DNA of 18,757 nucleotides, taken from assembly GCA_020634215.1 (NCBI GenBank), contig JACKCD010000078.1, positions 1-18,757 of the forward strand, given 5' to 3'. Below the pieces are notes generated by a model that saw only the letters and a list, made by a program, of their open reading frames with translations, did not search any database and was not told where the DNA came from. The position numbers and the translations under genes were made by a program. This stretch comes from Ardenticatenaceae bacterium (lineage in GTDB: Bacteria > Chloroflexota > Anaerolineae > Promineifilales > Promineifilaceae). Shown piece after piece: positions 13,890 through 18,757 of the stretch. Position 1 is the stretch's first letter, and every line of letters begins with the position of its first letter.

Positions 13890-13911
13890 CTGGTGTTGCG
13901 AGGGGTAGATG

Positions 13912-16020
13912 CTACCGATACACCTGGGGGCGGTGGCGCAGGGCATGGCCGCGCTCTGCGTGGTCGAAGAGGTGGGGGCGGTCGTCGGCCAGGTGGTTGT
14001 AGAGGTCGGGGAGGCGGCCGCGCCGTTCCATGTGGCCGATGAGGGACTGCAGCCGGTCGCTGTGGCGGTTGCCTTCCAGGTCATCATGCACCACGCCGAG
14101 GGCGAAACAAAGCTCTTTGAGTTCGTCGGCGTTGTAGGCTTGCTGGAGCAGCCGCAATAGTTCCTGGCGGGTTAGCCCGGCGGGGTGGCGGCTGGCGGGG
14201 TCTTCGATGCCGTCTAAAAGCTGGCGCACGTTGATGGGGGCGGTGAGGCCAGGCAAAATTTGCTCGCGGATGTTGTTTTGCTCCAGCACCAGCAGATGTT
14301 GGTAGGGGACGACCACACCGGGGTGGCCGGGGATGGGGACTTGCTCGGTGGGTTTGGTGCCGGTGATGCTTTCGTGGATGCTGTCGAAGGTGAAGCGGAG
14401 CATGGAGAGGAATTCCCGTTTACGGCCGTTTCCGCGTACCCAAATCCCCATCTTTCTGTCCTCAATATCCGCCTTGATCAACGCCTGTAGCTGGTCGTAG
14501 GCCAGCACCACGCCGGTGCGCCAGGCGAGGGGGCGGCCATCCTGCTGGCAAATGCGCGGATGCTGCCGCACCATAAAGCGGTGGAGGATGCTGTGGGGCA
14601 GGATGGCGTAATGATATTCAAAGGCCAGCGCGTCGCCATCGTCCCAGGGGAAGGGAGGTTCTTCGACGGGGAGCAGGTCGGGGACGAGATAACGACTGCC
14701 TCCTTCAAAGGGGTAGGCCAGCTCAAACTTTTCCATCATTTGCAGGATGAAATGGTGGCGTTCGGGGGGGTAGGCGGCGGGGTTGAGCAGTTGCCCCAGC
14801 TGCTGGCGCGGCAGCACGCCCCCCTGCTGCGCCAACGCCGGGGCGTTGATGAGGGTGTAGACACCGCGTGTGACCCATTCGGGGTTGAGGATGTTGGTGT
14901 CGCGCACCCGGTCGTCGTCCTGAAAGTTGAGCAGCACGCCGAGGTCGTGGAGAAAGCGGATGAGGGTGCGCTGGCTGGTGTCGTGATCCACTTCGTGCCG
15001 CAGGCAAAGCTGCTGGTATTCGTGGTAGAGCAGATAGTCACGCTCTTTTTGCAGCGTTTCCAGTGCGCTTTTGACGGCGTACCAACTGGCGGGGAAGGGG
15101 GTGTCTACGTGGTCTAGCTGGGCAAGCTGCTGCTGGATGGCGGTTTTGAGGTCGGCGATGCCGGCGCCGGTGCGGGCGGAGGTGGCGACAAAGCCGACGA
15201 TGGAGGGGTATTTTTGCAGCAGCCCGCGTCGGTTTAGGTCGAGGTGGTGCTGGTCGCTTTTGTTGAGGATGATGAGGATGGGGGCGTCGGCGGCAAAGCT
15301 GCGGATGAGCGCCAGCCAATATTCGACGCGGCTGGGTGCTTCCCCCTGGCGCACGTCCAGCACCAGCAGGTAGAGGCTGCGCTGGGTGAGGAAAAATTGG
15401 TGGGTGGCGTGCATAATTTCCTGTCCGCCAAAATCCCAGATGTTGAGCCGGATGTTAATTGGCTCACCTTCGCGTTCCACCGGCAGTTGCCACGGAGTGA
15501 TAGCGATCCCTTCGGTTTTGTTTTCGTGGGGATTGTAATGATTGTAGCACAGTCGCTGCACCAGCGAGGTTTTGCCCACGCCTCCTTCGCCCACCAAAAT
15601 GAGCTTGGCTTCGTTGAGCGGCCGGCGGTTCTCTGCCCCCTGCTTTTGCCAAAAGCTGAGGATGACCTGCGGATTGCCCGCCTCCTGGCAAATTTCCGGC
15701 GGAATCAGCAGTTTGGGGTTGTCTTGTAGGTGTAGCCATTGCAATTGGGAGAGTTGGCCGATTTCGGGGGGTAGCTGGGTGAGGTTGTTTTGCCTCAGGT
15801 CTAGCTCTTTCAATTGGGTGAGTTGGCCGATTTCGGGGGGTAGCTGGGTGAGGTTGTTTTGCCTCAGGTCTAGCCATTGCAATTGGGTGAGTTGGACGAT
15901 TTCGGGGGGTAGCTGGGTGAGGTTGTTTTGCCTCAGGTCTAGCTCTTTCAATTGGGTGAGTTGGCCGATTTCTGGGGGTAGCTGGGTGAGGTTGTTTTGC
16001 CTCAGGTCTAGCCATTGCAA
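13912..16020 (-). CDS. LRR-Roc-COR GTPase, C-terminal part after the frameshift
   Basis: Residues count from the ATG at 16020, which is only the first Met of the downstream frame; the natural protein begins at 16753. Residues 1-112 are the last leucine-rich repeats (LTQLPPEIGQ units). A Roc Ras-like GTPase follows: P-loop GEGGVGKTS (144-152), DFGGQE (196-201), NKSD (253-256) and TSA (280-282). The COR dimerisation region covers roughly 310-520. A C-terminal helical domain (about 616-683, ELLRLLQQAYNADELKELCF to RRGRLPDLYNHL) resembles bacterial effector-associated (EAD) death-like adaptors. Roco proteins cycle between monomer and dimer with GTP; those with EAD-like ends are linked to conflict or cell-death networks. 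All GTPase motifs are intact. No AACGGCCGTT occurs in the gene, unlike its surroundings. Confidence 0.85.
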   Translation of the reverse strand: MQWLDLRQNNLTQLPPEIGQLTQLKELDLRQNNLTQLPPEIVQLTQLQWLDLRQNNLTQLPPEIGQLTQLKELDLRQNNLTQLPPEIGQLSQLQWLHLQDNPKLLIPPEICQEAGNPQVILSFWQKQGAENRRPLNEAKLILVGEGGVGKTSLVQRLCYNHYNPHENKTEGIAITPWQLPVEREGEPINIRLNIWDFGGQEIMHATHQFFLTQRSLYLLVLDVRQGEAPSRVEYWLALIRSFAADAPILIILNKSDQHHLDLNRRGLLQKYPSIVGFVATSARTGAGIADLKTAIQQQLAQLDHVDTPFPASWYAVKSALETLQKERDYLLYHEYQQLCLRHEVDHDTSQRTLIRFLHDLGVLLNFQDDDRVRDTNILNPEWVTRGVYTLINAPALAQQGGVLPRQQLGQLLNPAAYPPERHHFILQMMEKFELAYPFEGGSRYLVPDLLPVEEPPFPWDDGDALAFEYHYAILPHSILHRFMVRQHPRICQQDGRPLAWRTGVVLAYDQLQALIKADIEDRKMGIWVRGNGRKREFLSMLRFTFDSIHESITGTKPTEQVPIPGHPGVVVPYQHLLVLEQNNIREQILPGLTAPINVRQLLDGIEDPASRHPAGLTRQELLRLLQQAYNADELKELCFALGVVHDDLEGNRHSDRLQSLIGHMERRGRLPDLYNHLADDRPHLFDHAERGHALRHRPQVYR

Positions 16021-16753
16021 TTGGGTGAGTTGGGCCGATTTCGGGGGGTAGCTGGGTGAGGGTTGTTTGACTCAGGACTAGCCTGGTCAATTGGGTGAGT
16101 TGGCCGATTTCGGGGGGTAGCTGGGTGAGGTTGTTTTGACTCAGGTCTAGCCCTTGCAATTGGGTGAGTTGGCCGATTTCGGGGGGTAGCTGGGTGAGGT
16201 TGTTTTGACTCAGGACTAGCGATTGCAATTGGGTGAGTTGGCCGATTTCGGGGGGTAGCTGGGTGAGGTTGTTTTGACTCAGGACTAGCGATTGCAATTG
16301 GGTGAGTTGGCCGATTTCGGGGGGTAGCTGGGTGAGGTTGTTTTGACTCAGGACTAGCTCTTTCAATTGGGTGAGTTGGCCGATTTCGGGGGGTAGCTGG
16401 GTGAGGTTGTTTTGACTCAGGTCTAGCCATTGCAATTGGGTGAGTTGGACGATTTCGGGGGGTAGCTGGGTGAGGTTGTTTTGACTCAGGTCTAGCCCTT
16501 GCAATTGGGTGAGTTGGCCGATTTCGGGGGGGAATGTGGTGAGTTGCGCTTTGCCTTGCTGGCGCCAGGGTTCTTCAGGCCCTAAAAACAGCTTTTCCAG
16601 CCGGGACAAACGGCCGATTTCCGGCGGCAGCTCCGTCAGCGGCAAATCATACAGCTTTAGCTCCGTCGCTCCGGTGCGTTCCGCTTCCGCAATCCGCTGT
16701 CGGGCAATCTCATAGGCAACTTGGGGGTCGTCGGTTGTGGCTGGTTCCGTCAT
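15464..16753 (-). CDS. LRR-Roc-COR GTPase, N-terminal part up to the frameshift
   Basis: This is the N-terminal half of the same gene. It starts at ATG 16753 (MTEPATTDDPQVAYEIARQR) with AAGGA nine bases upstream; a longer frame to 16807 would run through a palindrome and is rejected. A short helix is followed by a divergent LRR (LYDLPLTELPPEIG), then seven near-identical 23-residue LRRs. At about 16032-16034 an extra base (GGG instead of GG on the plus strand) shifts the frame. From there to the stop at 15464 the ORF reads the repeats out of frame (PTHPIAMARPEAKQPHPATP) and is not real protein sequence, so about residues 1-240 are meaningful. The out-of-frame run stays open only because 69 is divisible by three. 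Either the gene is broken, or the sequence has a homopolymer error; the merged gene would be 13912-16753. Confidence 0.75.
   Translation of the reverse strand: MTEPATTDDPQVAYEIARQRIAEAERTGATELKLYDLPLTELPPEIGRLSRLEKLFLGPEEPWRQQGKAQLTTFPPEIGQLTQLQGLDLSQNNLTQLPPEIVQLTQLQWLDLSQNNLTQLPPEIGQLTQLKELVLSQNNLTQLPPEIGQLTQLQSLVLSQNNLTQLPPEIGQLTQLQSLVLSQNNLTQLPPEIGQLTQLQGLDLSQNNLTQLPPEIGQLTQLTRLVLSQTTLTQLPPEIGPTHPIAMARPEAKQPHPATPRNRPTHPIERARPEAKQPHPATPRNRPTHPIAMARPEAKQPHPATPRNRPTHPIERARPEAKQPHPATPRNRPTLPIAMATPTRQPQTADSAGNLPGGGQSAGHPQLLAKAGGREPPAAQRSQAHFGGRRRRGQNLAGAATVLQSLQSPRKQNRRDRYHSVATAGGTRR
15736..16530 (-). repeat. Near-perfect 69-bp tandem LRR-coding array (11 units plus degenerate ends)
   Basis: Eleven units of 69 bases each encode a 23-residue LRR (LTQL-xx-L-x-L-x-QNNLTQLPPEI-x-Q). 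Units vary almost only at four short positions: QG/QW/KE/QS, D or V, S or R before QNN, and G or V near the end. The upstream seven carry S (LSQNN) and the downstream four carry R (LRQNN, alternating QW and KE). One unit is 70 bases long and sits exactly at this S-to-R boundary. The near-identity implies recent amplification or gene conversion. Confidence 0.9.
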
Positions 16754-16768
16754 GGCGCGTTTTCCTTC

Positions 16769-16814
16769 GTGGGGCGTGGGGCGTAGGGTGTACGCCCTAC
16801 ACCCCACGCCCCAC
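16769..16814. repeat. Long GC-rich heptad palindrome in the leader of the LRR-Roc gene
   Basis: Read in sevens: GGGGCGT, GGGGCGT, AGGGTGT, ACGCCCT, ACACCCC, ACGCCCC. It folds into a stem of about 19 pairs (16769-16788 with 16795-16814, one mismatch) with loop TGTACG. It starts right behind the Shine-Dalgarno sequence, between the candidate promoter and the ATG at 16753. A hairpin this stable in the mRNA leader should reduce translation or attenuate transcription unless opened. Confidence 0.75.
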
Positions 16815-16826
16815 CTGCTTCCCGTT

Positions 16827-16857
16827 AGTATAGCGCAAAAGGGAGGAAGGATGGCAA
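16827..16857 (-). promoter_or_regulatory. Candidate promoter of the LRR-Roc gene
   Basis: On the minus strand TTGCCA (complement of 16852-16857) and TATACT (complement of 16827-16832) lie 19 bases apart. Both hexamers match sigma-70 consensus at five of six positions, but the spacer is two bases longer than ideal. Transcription from here would carry the long leader hairpin. Confidence 0.35.
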
Positions 16858-16901
16858 AAACGGCTTGGAAAAACGCGATGGGGAGAGCTGGCTAACGGCC
16901 G

Positions 16902-17423
16902 TTAAAGCAGAAATTTAAATGTGGGTGGGGGTGGGGGAGAAACGGCCGTTTCTCCCCGCCGCCGTCTCAACTCCAACTGTAAACTTTCCTCCCCTTTGCC
17001 CATCGCCCAGTGGTGGTTGGCGGCAAAGATGGGCTTCATAATAAAGGAAAGGCGGCGCAGCAGCGGTTTGTCGGCGCGGATACGCCAGTCATAGGTGATG
17101 TTGACCCAGTCGCCATCCTGGGCAAAGCTCCACACGCCGCTGCCAACAAAATCCCCCCACGCTTCCAAGGCAAAGCCGTGGGGAACGTTGCTTTGGGTGA
17201 CGCGGAACTGCCAGCGCAGGGTGTAGGGGAGCCAGCCTTTCGTGTAGAGACTGATAACCTTGCCGATCCCCTTGTCGTCGCCCGGCTCCAGTTCATCCAC
17301 GGCTAGATAAACCGACGGCCACCAGCGCACCAGGTCGGGGGCGTTGCCCAAAATGTCGCTTATTTCCTGGCAGGTGCTTTGGACGCGCCAGTGGGTGATG
17401 AAGGCATAGTCGTTGTTACTCAT
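16902..17423 (-). CDS. SRPBCC-family (polyketide cyclase/START-like) protein
   Basis: A 173-residue single-domain protein with the SRPBCC hydrophobic-cavity fold. FITHWRVQSTCQEISDILGN is the opening strand and helix, LVRWWPSVYLAVDELEPGD is the typical W-P-x-V signature, LPYTLRWQFRVTQ and VNITYDWRIRAD are sheet strands, and the long C-terminal helix is followed by a basic, proline-rich tail (ELRRRRGETAVSPPPPPTF). It binds a lipid or hydrophobic ligand; no catalytic residue can be named. The open frame extends to 17471, but that stretch is the heptamer palindrome, so I start at ATG 17423. Ribosome-binding signal is weak. The stop codon overlaps one AACGGCCGTT (16894-16903), and another (16941) gives the TAV near the C-terminus. 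Confidence 0.82.
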   Translation of the reverse strand: MSNNDYAFITHWRVQSTCQEISDILGNAPDLVRWWPSVYLAVDELEPGDDKGIGKVISLYTKGWLPYTLRWQFRVTQSNVPHGFALEAWGDFVGSGVWSFAQDGDWVNITYDWRIRADKPLLRRLSFIMKPIFAANHHWAMGKGEESLQLELRRRRGETAVSPPPPPTFKFLL

Positions 17424-17428
17424 GGTTG

Positions 17429-17497
17429 TTGGAGATTGGAGATTGGAGATTGGCACTAGCGAAGCGACCAATCTCCAATCTCCAATCGCTAATCTCC
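17429..17497. repeat. Heptamer palindrome (TTGGAGA)n / (CCAATCT)n
   Basis: Three TTGGAGA units (17429-17449) plus TTGG are followed by a 14-base loop and then CCAATCT, CCAATCT, CCAATCG, CTAATCT. Positions 17436-17453 and 17468-17485 pair perfectly for 18 bases. It sits directly upstream of the SRPBCC start codon. This is the clearest heptad element of the window. Confidence 0.85.
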
Positions 17498-17505
17498 CTT
17501 GTAAA

Positions 17506-17579
17506 ATAGGACGCTGATTCTCCTGATTTTCCTGATAAAGAACGAGAAATCAGGTTCATCAGGCAAATCTGCGTCCTAT
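17506..17579. repeat. Dispersed palindromic repeat, copy B
   Basis: The left end ATAGGACGCTGATT and right end AAATCTGCGTCCTAT are inverted copies. Inner CCTGAT/ATCAGG blocks repeat inside. It shares its right half (ATCAGG-AAATCTGCGTCCTATT, one base different) with copy A at 6361-6416. Here it abuts the heptamer palindrome and separates the SRPBCC gene from the small membrane protein gene. Confidence 0.75.
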
Positions 17580-17624
17580 TTTCATTCTTCGTGGTGGGCT
17601 GTTGCCCATGTTGTCTCCGGTTTT

Positions 17625-17873
17625 TTAGAAAGCGCGATAAACGGCCGTTAACACCAGCCCCACTCCATACGCCACTGCATAGTAGACGAGGAGCGGTAAA
17701 CGGCCGTTGCGCCACAGCAGCCAGCCCGATAACAGAGCCAACAATAGTATCACAAATAAATCCAGCCCAATCTCCTCGAAGCCGAGGTTGGCAAAGATGC
17801 CCAGCACCACAAACAGCCCGTTGAGGCAGATGAGCACCAAATCACGTCCATGAAACGGCCGTTCTCGTTTCAC
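17625..17873 (-). CDS. Small hypothetical membrane protein
   Basis: An 82-residue protein not recognised as a named family. It has a basic start (MKRERPFHGRD), then hydrophobic segments at about residues 12-28 (LVLICLNGLFVVLGIFA), 38-54 (LDLFVILLLALLSGWLL) and 62-79 (LVYYAVAYGVGLVLTAVY), with the polar turns NLGFEEIG and WRNGRLP between them, so probably three membrane helices. The start is a GTG at 17873 with GAGG rather far upstream (14 bases). Three exact AACGGCCGTT copies (17640, 17699, 17854) fall within 250 bases, read TAV, NGR and RPF: all three phases in one small gene. Confidence 0.65.
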   Translation of the reverse strand: MKRERPFHGRDLVLICLNGLFVVLGIFANLGFEEIGLDLFVILLLALLSGWLLWRNGRLPLLVYYAVAYGVGLVLTAVYRAF

Positions 17874-17897
17874 ACTTTTGCATTTTGCCTCTTGTTT

Positions 17898-18734
17898 TTA
17901 ACAGTTGTAGTGGGTGCGGAAATACGGCCGTTTAAACCCCAGCTCTGCAAAATGATGATAAGCAGGGGTATCCATTGCCGGGGTAGGGGCTTCAATATCC
18001 GCCACAAAATGTTGTGCCCCCAGCTTCAGCCCATCTTGTACCATCGCCTGGCAAAGCTGCCGGTCAAGATCAAACGAGGGAGCCATGATGCCGGGAACAG
18101 GTGCCTCGATACCCCACCAGGCCCAGCCGGCTGCATTGATAAACATGCTTCGCACGGCCACAATTTGCCCGCCCTGCCGCAGCATGTAATGGTGCCAGCC
18201 CGGCCGTTCCACTGTCGCCAGCAGCCAGGGGGAGGTGGGCAGACCGTACGTGGCATCAATGTAGCCAGCCCATTCCGGGGCGGTGGCAAGAGTCACTTTT
18301 TCCACCCGCTGCCCGTCGGTCGGCTTAATGAGGTTGCCAGCGTTTAAAGGCTGGCTATCGCGGTAAATGCGATCCCAGCCGCCCTGCGCTTGGAAACCCC
18401 GGCTTTTCAGCCAGCCCGACAGTTCTGGGGGTTGGCAGTGGGGCATGTGGTAAAAGGTAAAGTGGTGTATGCCTGCTTCTCGGTAAATGGTGCAGATGTC
18501 GTCCCGCAATGCTTCGCTGGCCGGTTCGCCCATGCCAAAGTTTTTGACGGCGTTGAAGTGGACAAACGGGATGGCGGGGCAAAGCGTGAGAGCCACGTTT
18601 TGGACACGCATCATTTTTAGCTGGAATTGATTGGCAAAGTCGGCGGGCAAGGCATCGTACATATCCTGCCAGGCCGTGACCTCTTCATTCTCGATTTGGG
18701 CGGCAAATGTGGGTGATACATCTTCGGTAAACAT
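17898..18734 (-). CDS. GNAT-like acyltransferase (possibly tandem GNAT fold)
   Basis: A 278-residue soluble protein. The N-terminal half (ALPADFANQFQLKMMRVQNV, then ICTIYREAGIHHFTFYHMP, LKSRGFQAQGGWDRIYRD) and the C-terminal half (YMLRQGGQIVAVRSMFINAAGWAWWGIE, then HHFAELGFKRPYFRTHYNC) each look like a GNAT-type beta-alpha unit ending in an x-GF-x strand. That suggests a two-lobed acyltransferase. The acetyl-CoA pyrophosphate loop is not classical, so activity is uncertain. The start is firm: ATG at 18734 with AAGGA five bases upstream. Only 23 bases of upstream sequence are in the window, so its promoter is not visible. It may form a minus-strand run with the next two genes. A near-match of the palindrome (tACGGCCGTT, 17923) lies near its 3' end. 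Confidence 0.65.
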   Translation of the reverse strand: MFTEDVSPTFAAQIENEEVTAWQDMYDALPADFANQFQLKMMRVQNVALTLCPAIPFVHFNAVKNFGMGEPASEALRDDICTIYREAGIHHFTFYHMPHCQPPELSGWLKSRGFQAQGGWDRIYRDSQPLNAGNLIKPTDGQRVEKVTLATAPEWAGYIDATYGLPTSPWLLATVERPGWHHYMLRQGGQIVAVRSMFINAAGWAWWGIEAPVPGIMAPSFDLDRQLCQAMVQDGLKLGAQHFVADIEAPTPAMDTPAYHHFAELGFKRPYFRTHYNC

Positions 18735-18757
18735 AGTTGTCCTTATTTTTGTTTGGG

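Noticed and set aside
16008..16430. Third minus-strand frame (140 codons, HPATPRNRPTHPI repeats) through the LRR array
   Set aside because: Out-of-frame reading of the 69-base repeat, open only because the unit length is a multiple of three.
15736..16530. Regular direct repeats considered as a CRISPR array
   Set aside because: Units are contiguous 69-base copies with no unique spacers and encode in-frame leucine-rich repeats.
17424..17471. N-terminal extension of the SRPBCC protein to 17471
   Set aside because: The added codons are the heptamer palindrome; ATG 17423 begins a sensible domain start.

Overview
The window is chromosomal DNA from a bacterium, most likely an uncultured filamentous Chloroflexota (Anaerolineae/Caldilineae type). 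This is an inference from gene style and DNA habits: moderately high G+C, mosaic single-gene neighbourhoods, an MFS-HEAT fusion, a large LRR-Roc-COR protein, and spacers crowded with palindromic repeats. No rRNA, tRNA, CRISPR array or transposase gene was found.

Layout. 1-2337 (+): the 3' part of an IclR-type regulator, then a probable two-gene unit of an unrecognised protein and a cytoplasmic-looking PhnD-like solute-binding protein. 2338-4490: a repeat-rich spacer, two adjacent universal stress proteins (+), and a convergent Hsp20 (-), separated by a perfect bidirectional terminator. 4812-8984 (+): histidine ammonia-lyase, a cytochrome P450 and a kinase-fold phosphotransferase, each separated by spacers holding palindromic repeats. 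9161-10053 (-): a GNAT/VOC pair overlapping by ATGA. 10183-11082 (-): an exported or anchored Asn/Asp/Ser/Gly-rich protein. 11234-13531 (-): an MFS transporter fused to HEAT repeats. 13532-13911: a spacer with a MITE-like element. 13912-16753 (-): an LRR-Roc-COR GTPase with an effector-associated-like C-terminus, broken by a frameshift inside a near-perfect 69-bp LRR array. 16902-18734 (-): an SRPBCC protein, a small membrane protein and a GNAT-like protein.

The strongest unexplained signal is in the DNA rather than in one gene. The 10-bp palindrome AACGGCCGTT occurs 28 times by my count, where about 0.02 would be expected for a random 10-mer in 18.8 kb. It lies mostly inside genes, in all three reading phases (read as TAV, NGR or RPF/RPL), touches two stop codons, and in one place two copies form a terminator. 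It behaves like a genome-wide iterated palindrome comparable in kind to cyanobacterial HIP1 or to DNA uptake sequences. It is absent from the roughly 4 kb covering the LRR-Roc gene.

A second layer is a set of intergenic palindromes built from seven-base units, reminiscent of cyanobacterial STRR heptamers, plus a palindromic repeat present twice and a MITE-like insertion with 9-bp direct repeats. The LRR-Roc-COR gene is the best candidate for a conflict or immune-type system, though it appears disrupted as sequenced.
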